Source: Aquilutibacter rugosus
GTDB taxonomy: Bacteria; Pseudomonadota; Gammaproteobacteria; Xanthomonadales; Xanthomonadaceae
DNA: 64,000 bases
NCBI RefSeq assembly: GCF_036541335.1
Contig: NZ_JAZHBO010000001.1
Span: forward strand, 806,001-870,000
Direction: 5' to 3'
Part shown: one piece after another, positions 55,047-62,918 of the stretch
How the letters are laid out: every line of letters starts with the position of its first letter
Position numbering within the stretch: position 1 is the first letter of the stretch
The notes under the pieces: generated by a model
What the model was told of the DNA's origin: nothing
Database searches by the model: none
Seen by the model: only the letters and a program-made list of their open reading frames with translations
Translations under genes and position numbers: made by a program

Positions 55047-55502
55047 CTACTTATTAACAATGTCCGATTTTGACGGGCTAGGATGATTGCTCTCCGATTC
55101 GGGGTCTTCACTTAGTCCTAACGCGCGCATGATGTCGCGGCGGACTTGGGGTGGCCACGGAGTCGATGTCGGATTGACCTGGCCGGGAGGCACGGGGGGG
55201 GGGGCGATTTTTAGTCGCACCTGACTGACATGGAGCCCGACTTGTCGGGCCGCGTCGAGAATTGCCGGTGTATGGAAGCGCATCTTTGCGCTCCACGCGG
55301 GCGACTCGACCTGGAGGACCAGGATCTCGTCCTGCACATTAGCGATCCGCACGTGATCGCGCAGTGCCGGCGGGAGTAATGCCAATAATCGCCGGTTCAC
55401 CGTTTCGAGCCACCGGGCTCGATGCAACAGGGAATCCCCGGAGCGCTCAACGATGTCGCTGACGGGAGTAAAGCCTGATGTGGTGGAGCGACGGTTTGTC
55501 AC
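55047..55502 (-). CDS. DUF721 / DciA family protein (helicase operator)
   Basis: About 151 residues from GTG 55502. DUF721 features are RARWLETVNRRLLALLPPAL near 28-48, VRIANVQDEILVLQVESPAW near 52-72, and KMRFHTPAILDAARQVGLHV near 76-96, followed by a Pro-rich tail. DciA assists loading of the replicative helicase DnaB in bacteria without DnaC. The start is uncertain: no ribosome site is seen before this GTG or a TTG at 55523, and it may be read from a short or leaderless transcript. It is divergent from the M23 peptidase gene whose start lies 13 bases away, an arrangement that recurs before secA in xanthomonads. Confidence 0.8.
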   Translation of the reverse strand: MTNRRSTTSGFTPVSDIVERSGDSLLHRARWLETVNRRLLALLPPALRDHVRIANVQDEILVLQVESPAWSAKMRFHTPAILDAARQVGLHVSQVRLKIAPPPVPPGQVNPTSTPWPPQVRRDIMRALGLSEDPESESNHPSPSKSDIVNK

Positions 55503-55514
55503 AGGAAAGCGGTT

Positions 55515-56426
55515 TTGATTCAATCTGAAATTCAAACACAGTGTGCGGACAGTACCGCCACATTGCAAACAAAGGGCTCGCAGTCGCGCCGGCAGATCGC
55601 CGTGATGGCCGTACTGGTCGTCGTAGCACTGGTTCTCGGCGGTCTCGGTGGCTGGGGTCTGACGGCCAAAGCCCGTCAAGATGCCCTCGCCATGCAGGCT
55701 CAAGCTCAGGCTCAGGTCCGCGCATCGCAACAGCAAGTCAATCAGTTGGCGCTGCAAGTCAGCCAGGTTCAGGCCGAAATGAACCGCGTCAACGCACTCG
55801 GTGCGCAGCTGGTCAAGAACAATAAGATCCGCGATTCGCGTTTTGACTTCACCAAGCCGGTGGGTCAGGGTGGTGGTGATCCGGATGCGACGACCGACGG
55901 CGACATGCCGGCCGAACAGCTGCAGGCCAACTTGGCCACACTGCAGGCCAACGTCAAACAAGGCGGTCAGGCGCTGGGTCTGCTGGGTAACATCGTCAGC
56001 AAGACCACCAGCATCGTCAAGGCCACGCTGGCCGTGCCGCTGCTCAATACCTATGTGACCTCGGCCTTCGGTACGCGCGGCGATCCGATTCGCGGTGGCC
56101 GTCAATTCCATAAAGGCATCGATTTCGAAGCCGATATCGGTGATAGCGTGATGACCGTGGCCGATGGCGTGGTGAGCTATGCCGGTTGGCGCAGCGGTTA
56201 CGGCAATACCGTTGAGGTCGAGCATGCCAATGGCTACCGCACCCGTTACGCCCATAACTCGCGTCTGGTGGCCAAAGTCGGCCAGGTCGTGACGGCCGGA
56301 ACGGAGATTGCCAAGGCCGGTTCGACGGGCCGCTCGACAGGTCCGCACGTCCATCTCGAAGTGTTCAAGGACAGCCGTCTGGTCAATCCGCTGACGTTCC
56401 TGAACAAGAAGCCTACGCAGTCTTGA
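55515..56426 (+). CDS. M23 family membrane-anchored peptidase
   Basis: LytM-type endopeptidase or regulator acting on peptidoglycan in the periplasm. 303 residues from TTG 55515, which has AGGAAAG seven bases before it. Residues 1-28 are cytoplasmic and polar; a membrane helix follows (IAVMAVLVVVALVLGGLGGW); then a coiled coil rich in Gln (VRASQQQVNQLALQVSQVQA), and the M23 domain: GGRQFHKGIDFEADIGDSV near 196 with zinc ligands His and Asp, and GRSTGPHVHLEVF near 275 with the H-x-H motif. The zinc ligands are intact, so it should be enzymatically active rather than an EnvC-type activator. Confidence 0.88.
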   Translation: MIQSEIQTQCADSTATLQTKGSQSRRQIAVMAVLVVVALVLGGLGGWGLTAKARQDALAMQAQAQAQVRASQQQVNQLALQVSQVQAEMNRVNALGAQLVKNNKIRDSRFDFTKPVGQGGGDPDATTDGDMPAEQLQANLATLQANVKQGGQALGLLGNIVSKTTSIVKATLAVPLLNTYVTSAFGTRGDPIRGGRQFHKGIDFEADIGDSVMTVADGVVSYAGWRSGYGNTVEVEHANGYRTRYAHNSRLVAKVGQVVTAGTEIAKAGSTGRSTGPHVHLEVFKDSRLVNPLTFLNKKPTQS

Positions 56427-56472
56427 AATCGGGACCTGCGGCCGCAGGTTACAATAGCTAGTTGCATTCCCG

Positions 56473-56505
56473 AAAAGGGGGCGCGTCGCGCTCCCTTTTT
56501 CTTTC
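56473..56505 (+). terminator. Strong intrinsic terminator in the secA leader
   Basis: A 12-pair stem, 56473-56484 (AAAAGGGGGCGC) with 56488-56499 (GCGCTCCCTTTT, one G-T pair), a three-base loop, and TTTTT CTTTCT after it. It lies 25 bases before the secA start and downstream of a TACAAT box (56450-56455) and a perfect 16-base palindrome ACCTGCGGCCGCAGGT (56433-56448). Confidence 0.85.
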
Positions 56506-56524
56506 TCTACGGATCGGATTCACC

Positions 56525-59290
56525 ATGCTCAACAATCTGCTGACCAGCGTCTTCGGCAGCCGCAACGAACGTCTGCTGCGCCAACTGCAAAAGACGGTCA
56601 CTAAGATTAACTCGCTCGAATCGGGCCTCGTTGCCCTCTCTGATGACGAGCTCAAGGCCAAGACCCCCGAATTCAAAGAACGCATCGCCAAAGGCGAATC
56701 GCTCGATAAAATTCTGCCCGAAGCATTTGCAGTCTGCCGTGAAGCCTCCAAGCGCGTGCTGGGCATGCGTCACTTTGATACGCAGCTGATCGGCGGCATG
56801 GTGCTGCATTTGGGCAAGATCGCCGAAATGCGTACCGGTGAGGGCAAGACGCTGGTCGGCACCTTGCCTGTCTATCTCAATGCACTGACCGGCGACGGCG
56901 TGCATGTGGTGACCGTCAATGATTACCTGGCCCGCCGCGACAGCGCATGGATGGGCAAGCTGTATTCGTGGCTCGGTCTGACGGTTGGCGTGGTCTATCC
57001 GGGCATGCCGCATCAGGACAAGCACGAGGCGTATAACGCCGACATTACCTACGCGACCAATAACGAACTCGGCTTTGACTATCTGCGCGACAACATGGCG
57101 CTGTCTCGCGAAGATCGCTTCCAGCGCGGCCTCAATTTTGCCATCGTCGACGAAGTGGACTCGATCCTGATCGACGAAGCGCGGACCCCGCTGATTATTT
57201 CCGGCCCGACCGACGACACGCCGGAACTCTATATCAAGGTCAACCGCATCGTGCCGAACCTGATCCGTCAGGAAAAGGAAGACGCGGCGGGCGATTACTG
57301 GGTTGATGAAAAAGCCAAGCAAGTCCACCTGTCCGAAGAGGGCCAGGAACACGCCGAGCAACTGCTGCTCGAGGCCGGCATCATCTCCGACGACAGTGAC
57401 GGTCTGTACTCGCAGGCCAACCTGGCCGTGGTGCACCATCTGATGGCGGCGCTGCGTGCGCACGGCATCTATCAGCGTGACGTGGACTACATCGTTGTAG
57501 ATGGCGAGGTGATCATCGTCGATGAATTCACCGGTCGCACCCTGGCCGGCCGCCGCTGGTCCGAGGGTCTGCACCAAGCCGTCGAAGCGAAAGAAGGCGT
57601 GCCGGTACAGCGTGAAAACCAGACGCTCGCTTCGATCACGTTCCAGAATCTGTTCCGCATGTACAACAAGCTGGCCGGCATGACCGGTACGGCCGATACC
57701 GAAGCCTACGAGTTCCAGAGCATCTACGGCCTTGAAGTCGTGGTGATTCCGACGCACCGTCCGGTGCAGCGTAAAGACTATTCCGATGCCGTGTTCCTGA
57801 ATCGCAACGGCAAGTTCCGTGCAGTGACACGCGAAATCAAGGAAGCCAATGCCAAGGGTCAACCGGTGCTGGTCGGTACCACGTCAATTGAAATCTCCGA
57901 ACTGCTGTCCGAGGCGCTGAAAGAAGCCGGTATCGAACACGAAGTGCTCAACGCCAAGCAGCACGAACGCGAAGCGCAGATTGTGGCGCAAGCCGGTCGT
58001 CCGGGTGCCATCACCATTGCTACCAACATGGCCGGTCGCGGTACCGATATCGTGCTCGGCGGTTCGCTCGAATCCGAACTGGCCGCTCTCGAAGCGCAGG
58101 GCGAAGTCGACGATGCCACCCGCGAACGTCTCAAGGCCGAATGGCAAGTCCGTCACGATGCCGTCAAGGCGGCGGGCGGTCTGCACATTGTCGGTACTGA
58201 GCGTCACGAGTCGCGTCGTATTGATAACCAGCTGCGCGGCCGTGCCGGTCGTCAGGGCGACCCGGGTTCATCGCGCTTCTATCTGTCGCTCGAAGACAAT
58301 CTGATGCGCATCTTTGCATCGGACTGGGTGCAACGCGTGATGTCGCGTATGGGCCTGCAGGAAGACGATGTGATCGAATCCGGCATGGTGACCAAGCAAA
58401 TCGCCAACGCACAACGCAAGGTCGAGGCGCACAACTTCGATATCCGTAAGAACCTGCTCGATTTCGACGACGTCAACAACGATCAGCGCAAGGTAATCTA
58501 CGCCCAGCGCAACGAGCTGCTCGAGGCGGACAATATCAAGGACAACATCGACGGTATCCGCGAAGATGTGGTTCGCGGCATTGTCGAGGAATACGTACCG
58601 ACCAACTCCGTGCATGCGCAGTGGCAGCTTGAATCGCTGGGCAAGCAGCTTGCCGATGATTTTGATCTGGAACTCGATCTGCCGGGCTACGTTGCCGGTC
58701 ACGCCGAGATTGATGCCGAAGGCATCTCCGACTACGTGGTCGACCAGATGAATGCCCAGGCCGTCGCCCGCGAAGAGCAGTACGGCGTGGACACCATGCG
58801 CATGCTCGAACGTCACGTCATGCTCAACGTGCTTGATCAGAACTGGAAGGAACATCTGGCCAGCATGGATTACCTGCGTCAGGGCATCCACTTGCGCGGT
58901 TATGCGCAAAAGCAGCCCAAGCAGGAGTACAAGCGCGAAGCGTTTGAACTGTTCACGGCCCTGCTGGACAAGGTCAAGCATGATGTGATCTCTACGCTGT
59001 CGCGCATCCGCCTGCAATCGCAGGAAGAGATCGCCGTTGCCGAGCAGCAGGAGCGCGAGATGGCTGCAGCTGCGGCCGGCAATCTGGCCTTCCGTCATGA
59101 CGACATGGGCGGCTATTCGGCAGATGAAGAAGCGGCGGCCATGCAGGCTGGCGGTTTCGCAGGCAGCGGCGCGGCCGGTTTCGGCGGCAATCCGCTGACC
59201 GATCCGCGCTTTGCCAACATCAGTCGCAATGATGCTTGCCCGTGCGGTAGCGGCAAGAAGTTCAAGCACTGCCACGGTGCCTTGAGCTAA
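56525..59290 (+). CDS. secA: Protein translocase ATPase SecA
   Basis: Motor of the Sec export pathway. 921 residues from ATG 56525. Motifs: Walker A MRTGEGKTLVGTLPVYLN near 102, DEAD-like VDEVDSILIDEARTPLIISG near 208-228, motif V/VI region ATNMAGRGTDIVLGG near 500 and GRAGRQGDPGSSRFYLSLED near 575, helical scaffold TQSIRDVQR-type region, and the C-terminal zinc finger CPCGSGKKFKHCHGALS with three Cys and a His that binds SecB and lipids. It is preceded by a terminator hairpin. Confidence 0.98.
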   Translation: MLNNLLTSVFGSRNERLLRQLQKTVTKINSLESGLVALSDDELKAKTPEFKERIAKGESLDKILPEAFAVCREASKRVLGMRHFDTQLIGGMVLHLGKIAEMRTGEGKTLVGTLPVYLNALTGDGVHVVTVNDYLARRDSAWMGKLYSWLGLTVGVVYPGMPHQDKHEAYNADITYATNNELGFDYLRDNMALSREDRFQRGLNFAIVDEVDSILIDEARTPLIISGPTDDTPELYIKVNRIVPNLIRQEKEDAAGDYWVDEKAKQVHLSEEGQEHAEQLLLEAGIISDDSDGLYSQANLAVVHHLMAALRAHGIYQRDVDYIVVDGEVIIVDEFTGRTLAGRRWSEGLHQAVEAKEGVPVQRENQTLASITFQNLFRMYNKLAGMTGTADTEAYEFQSIYGLEVVVIPTHRPVQRKDYSDAVFLNRNGKFRAVTREIKEANAKGQPVLVGTTSIEISELLSEALKEAGIEHEVLNAKQHEREAQIVAQAGRPGAITIATNMAGRGTDIVLGGSLESELAALEAQGEVDDATRERLKAEWQVRHDAVKAAGGLHIVGTERHESRRIDNQLRGRAGRQGDPGSSRFYLSLEDNLMRIFASDWVQRVMSRMGLQEDDVIESGMVTKQIANAQRKVEAHNFDIRKNLLDFDDVNNDQRKVIYAQRNELLEADNIKDNIDGIREDVVRGIVEEYVPTNSVHAQWQLESLGKQLADDFDLELDLPGYVAGHAEIDAEGISDYVVDQMNAQAVAREEQYGVDTMRMLERHVMLNVLDQNWKEHLASMDYLRQGIHLRGYAQKQPKQEYKREAFELFTALLDKVKHDVISTLSRIRLQSQEEIAVAEQQEREMAAAAAGNLAFRHDDMGGYSADEEAAAMQAGGFAGSGAAGFGGNPLTDPRFANISRNDACPCGSGKKFKHCHGALS

Positions 59291-59308
59291 GCCAGTCGTC
59301 CTGCCGTC

Positions 59309-60280
59309 ATGACAGCGCCTCGTTCCATACAAGTCGTTGCTGGCGTCATCACTGACCCGCGCGGCCGTATTCTGCTGACGCGGCGCAAAGAGGACAGTGA
59401 GCTCGCCGGACTATGGGAATTCCCCGGCGGCAAGATCGAACCGGGTGAATCGCCCGAGCAGGCTCTACGACGGGAACTGCTCGAGGAGGTCGGTCTCGAA
59501 GTTGAGGTCGGCACGCCGGTGATTCGCGTGCCGCAGCTGTACCCCAGCAAGCGTCTGACCCTGGACGTGCGGCACGTGACCGTTCGATCCGGTCATGCTC
59601 GCGGCTGCGAGGGCCAGGCCCTCACTTGGGTCGCCCCTGAAAAGCTGCGGCAGTATTCGATGCCCCATGCGGATCTGCCGGTGGTTGCCGCGCTGACTCA
59701 GCCTGCCGAATACGCCATCACGCCCGATATAGACGCCCCGTTCGATGAGATTGCCATTGAACGCTGGGTCGTGCGCGCGTTGGCGTTGTGCGCAGTACCC
59801 GGCCGTCGCGTGCAACTGCGTTCGCCGCAGGCGCCGCGCGATCGCTTTGCGCTGGCGATTGAACGCCTGCTGGAGCGACTCGGCTCGCAGCAGGTGCAGC
59901 TGCTGGTCAATCGCGATACCGAACTGGCCGCGCAATTCGGACTCGGTCTGCATTGGTGTGCGGTGCAGTTGCATCAGGCGACGGAGCGGCCTTCGATTTC
60001 GTCACAACAGCCGCTGGCGGTTTCCTGCCATCACTTGGCGGATCTGGAACGTGCGCAGAGTTTGCAGTGCGATTTCGCCGTGCTGTCACCGGTGCTGGCG
60101 ACGCAGACGCATCCGACGGCCACACCCTTAGGGTGGGATGGTTTTGCCGGCTTGCGTGAACACGTCTCGTTGCCGCTGTACGCGCTCGGCGGTCTGCAAC
60201 CCGATGATCTCGTCACTGCCCGCTATCATGGCGCGCAGGGCATCGCTGGGATTCGCGGATTTGCCGGAGAATGGGACTGA
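59309..60280 (+). CDS. mutT: Nudix hydrolase MutT with C-terminal thiamine-phosphate-synthase-like domain
   Basis: Cleans 8-oxo-dGTP from the nucleotide pool. The N-terminal domain (1-130) begins IQVVAGVITDPRGRILLTRR and has the complete Nudix box, GGKIEPGESPEQALRRELLE followed by EVGLE (GX5EX7REUXEEXGU). Residues 170-320 form a TenI/TMP-synthase-like barrel (VQLLVNRDTELAAQFGLGLH, LAVSCHHLADLERAQS, LPLYALGGLQPDDLVTARYH, GAQGIAGIRGF). This fusion is common in gammaproteobacteria next to secA; the barrel's substrate is not established. 18 bases separate it from secA and the stop overlaps the coaE start by one base. Confidence 0.94.
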   Translation: MTAPRSIQVVAGVITDPRGRILLTRRKEDSELAGLWEFPGGKIEPGESPEQALRRELLEEVGLEVEVGTPVIRVPQLYPSKRLTLDVRHVTVRSGHARGCEGQALTWVAPEKLRQYSMPHADLPVVAALTQPAEYAITPDIDAPFDEIAIERWVVRALALCAVPGRRVQLRSPQAPRDRFALAIERLLERLGSQQVQLLVNRDTELAAQFGLGLHWCAVQLHQATERPSISSQQPLAVSCHHLADLERAQSLQCDFAVLSPVLATQTHPTATPLGWDGFAGLREHVSLPLYALGGLQPDDLVTARYHGAQGIAGIRGFAGEWD

Positions 60281-60894
60281 TGAGCACTTACGCCGTAGCC
60301 GTGACCGGTGGGATCGCCTCGGGTAAATCGGCGGTCACTGCAGCCTTTGAAAAACGCGGCATTGTGGTGGCCGATGCGGATCTCGCCGCGCGCGATGTCG
60401 TAGCGCCCGGCAGCCAAGGTCTGGCCGAAATCACCAGGACATTCGGCCCCAAGGTCCTGACGCCCGACGGTTCGCTCGATCGCGCGGCGATGCGGGCGCT
60501 GGTGTTTGCCGACCCCCAGGCGCGCACCACTCTAGAGTCCATTACCCATCCGCGGATCCGCGAGCTGTTGCTGGGGCAGGCGCAGCAGGCCACTTCGCCC
60601 TATGTGGTGGTGGCGATTCCGCTGCTCACTGAAATTGGCGGCCGCCGGGCGTATCCATGGCTGCAACGGGTACTGTTGGTCGATGTCGAGCCCGAGACGC
60701 AATGGCGCCGACTAATGACACGTGATGCCATGTCCGACGAGACCGCGCGCAACATGATTGCCGCCCAAGCCACACCGGCCGCGCGCATGGCAATTGCCGA
60801 TGACATTGTCCGCAACGAAGGCACGCTCGAGCAGCTCGACAGCGCGATCGCTGAGTTGCACACCTTGTATCTGCGCCTGGCCGGCGCCGCTTAA
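60280..60894 (+). CDS. coaE: Dephospho-CoA kinase
   Basis: Last step of CoA synthesis. 204 residues from ATG 60280 (TGATG overlap with mutT). P-loop VAVTGGIASGKSAVTAAFEK near 6-25, VVADADLAARDVVAPGSQGL near 30, ITHPRIRELLLGQAQ near 88, and VVVAIPLLTEIGG near 110 where the conserved DIPLLFE motif is slightly altered (AIPLLTE). It is convergent with pilD, whose stop is one base away, so the two transcripts end tail to tail with no space for a separate terminator. Confidence 0.95.
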   Translation: MSTYAVAVTGGIASGKSAVTAAFEKRGIVVADADLAARDVVAPGSQGLAEITRTFGPKVLTPDGSLDRAAMRALVFADPQARTTLESITHPRIRELLLGQAQQATSPYVVVAIPLLTEIGGRRAYPWLQRVLLVDVEPETQWRRLMTRDAMSDETARNMIAAQATPAARMAIADDIVRNEGTLEQLDSAIAELHTLYLRLAGAA

Positions 60895-60895
60895 A

Positions 60896-61768
60896 CTAAC
60901 CGCCCAGACTCGAGCGCAAGTTCCACAGCCAGATCTGGATCTGTTCCGGGCCGATCATAAAGATCAGCAGACCCGCCAAGGCCAGAAACGGACCAAACGG
61001 CAATGGGTCCGCAGCACTGCGGCCTTTGAGTGCCCAAACGGCGCCACCGATCAGCAAGCCGAGCACGGAGCTGGCAAAGATCACCGGCAACAACATGCCC
61101 ACCCCGACCCACGCGCCGATAGCCGCCAGCAGTTTGTAGTCGCCACGACCCAGGCCGGACTTGCCGCGCAGCTGCTTGAACAGCCCGCCGACAAACCAGA
61201 AAATCACGTACCCGCCGACGGCACCCAGCAAGGCCGGCTTGGCCGCCAGGAACAGGTTGTCAGTCGAGGCGACGAGCCCTAGCCACATCAGCGGCAATGT
61301 CAGTTTGTCGGGCAGTAGCCCATGCCTTATATCAATCAGCGAGGCAGCTGTCAGATACCAGGTGAACAGCATGGCGCCGAAACCCTGCCATCCGAATCCG
61401 AAGCGCCACACGCTGAACACGGTCAGGACCATGGTCAGCAGTTCGAGCAGGGGATACATCAGGCCAATCGGCTGACCGCAGTGGCGACACTTGCCACCTG
61501 ACAACGCATAGCTGACCAGCGGAATGCGCTCGTGCCAGGCCAGCGTGGCTTTGCATTGCGGACAATGCGCGCGGCCGGTCAGGACATCGGGCGGTGGCGG
61601 GTCATACACATCGGACTGGTTGAGGAAGGCATACGCACGCCGACGGTTACGCCAGTCGATGCGAGCCGGCAGGCGCGTGACTACGGTGCTCAGAAACGAA
61701 CCCATCACCAGGCCGAAAGCAGCCGTGAGCGGATAGGCAATGTCGGGATTTTCGCCAAGAAACGACAT
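60896..61768 (-). CDS. pilD: Type IV prepilin peptidase / N-methyltransferase
   Basis: Inner-membrane aspartic protease that cleaves and N-methylates prepilins. 290 residues. The cytoplasmic zinc region has two CxxC pairs (AHCPQCKATLAW and KCRHCGQPIG, about 69-105). The two catalytic Asp are in SLIDIRHGLLPD near 160 and GLGRGDYKLLAAIGAWVG near 215. About seven membrane segments. It ends the minus-strand order pilB-pilC-pilD, usual for type IV pili, with 52 bases to pilC. Confidence 0.95.
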   Translation of the reverse strand: MSFLGENPDIAYPLTAAFGLVMGSFLSTVVTRLPARIDWRNRRRAYAFLNQSDVYDPPPPDVLTGRAHCPQCKATLAWHERIPLVSYALSGGKCRHCGQPIGLMYPLLELLTMVLTVFSVWRFGFGWQGFGAMLFTWYLTAASLIDIRHGLLPDKLTLPLMWLGLVASTDNLFLAAKPALLGAVGGYVIFWFVGGLFKQLRGKSGLGRGDYKLLAAIGAWVGVGMLLPVIFASSVLGLLIGGAVWALKGRSAADPLPFGPFLALAGLLIFMIGPEQIQIWLWNLRSSLGG

Positions 61769-61820
61769 GAATACAGATCAGTACATGAAGTGATCAGGAT
61801 AACCGCAAAGTTCGCCGGGC

Positions 61821-62915
61821 TCACCCGAACGTCGAGGCGAGTCTAAAGATTGGCATGTACATGGCCAGCAGCAGCACGCCGACGACTGCACCGATGATCA
61901 GCATCACCGCGGGCTCGAGCAGGGTCTGCAGGCGTTTAACGCGTCGCTCGACCTCGTCATTGAGAATCTCTGCGCAGCGTTCCAGCATGCGATCGAGTGC
62001 GCCCGACTCCTGTCCGGCTGCAATCATCTGCAAGGCCCAAGGGGGTAGCGGCGCCTCGGCTAGCACCTCGGCCAGTCGTCGGCCTGAGCGCACACCCTCC
62101 AGCCAGGCAGCACGGTGCTGCGAGAACACCGGGTGGCCGGCGTTGTCGGCGGCGAGGGACAGGCCTTCGAGAATGGGAAGGCCAACTCGCGTCGTCAATG
62201 ACAAGGTGGTTGCCCACCGGGCCGCTGCCATTTGTCGCCAAAGCGTACCGAGTACCGGCAATCGGGCCAGCGCCCGACGCAGCGGTGCGTGATCGGCGCG
62301 CAAGGCAGCCCGTAGAACAAAGAACACCGGCACCACCGCCAACGGCAACCATTGCCAATGCGAACGCAATAAATCGCTGGCGTGCAACAGCTGCTCGGTG
62401 AGCCACGGCAGCTGCGAGCCCGAGTCGCGGAACAGACCGGCAAACTGCGGCACCACAAATCCCAGCAGAAACCCGCTAATTAATAAGGACACCACCAGGA
62501 CGACTAGCGGATACGTCATGATCTGCTGCAACTGACGTCGCATGCGCAGGCGCGCCTCCAAGGAATCAGCCAAGCGTTGCACGGCCAACTCCAGGCGACC
62601 GGTTCGCTCACCGGTTCGGATCAGGGCCAAGGCAAACGGATCGAATACGCGCGGATGCTCGGCCATGGCCTCCGACAGACTCAAGCCCATCGCCAACTGC
62701 TCCTGCAGGTGTGTCAGCAATCGCGGCCAGTGCTTACCGGTTGCCGCCCGCAGTTGCGCCTGCAGGCAATCGGGTAGGGAGATGCCTGCGGACAGCAAGG
62801 TTGCCAGTTGTTCCAGCCAGCGGGTCAGCTCCTCGACCGGCAACCGAATCCGCGAGCGGTTAGGGGTTGTCTCCGGCATGGTCACCGTCAAAGGCGTATC
62901 GGGATTCCACTGCAT
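61821..62915 (-). CDS. pilC: Type IV pilus assembly / type II secretion inner membrane protein, PilC-like (short)
   Basis: GspF/PilC platform protein. 364 residues, about 40 fewer than typical PilC; the usual N-terminal stretch before the first GspF domain is reduced to some 28 polar residues. First domain: EELTRWLEQLATLLSAGISL near 28-47, with GLSLSEAMAEHPRVFDPFAL and GERTGRLELAVQRLAD; membrane helix MTYPLVVLVVSLLISGFLLG near 135-155; second domain with AARWATTLSLTTRVGLPILE near 235 and GQESGALDRMLERCAEIL near 295; final helix AVMLIIGAVVGVLLLAMYMP. Start ATG 62915 is three bases after the pilB stop. Confidence 0.85.
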   Translation of the reverse strand: MQWNPDTPLTVTMPETTPNRSRIRLPVEELTRWLEQLATLLSAGISLPDCLQAQLRAATGKHWPRLLTHLQEQLAMGLSLSEAMAEHPRVFDPFALALIRTGERTGRLELAVQRLADSLEARLRMRRQLQQIMTYPLVVLVVSLLISGFLLGFVVPQFAGLFRDSGSQLPWLTEQLLHASDLLRSHWQWLPLAVVPVFFVLRAALRADHAPLRRALARLPVLGTLWRQMAAARWATTLSLTTRVGLPILEGLSLAADNAGHPVFSQHRAAWLEGVRSGRRLAEVLAEAPLPPWALQMIAAGQESGALDRMLERCAEILNDEVERRVKRLQTLLEPAVMLIIGAVVGVLLLAMYMPIFRLASTFG

Positions 62916-62918
62916 TGC

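Noticed and set aside
55047..56354. A 435-codon minus-strand frame running opposite the whole M23 peptidase gene
   Set aside because: Only its last 150 codons, the DUF721 part, look like protein. The remainder is the antisense of the peptidase gene, whose zinc motifs and coiled coil are clear.
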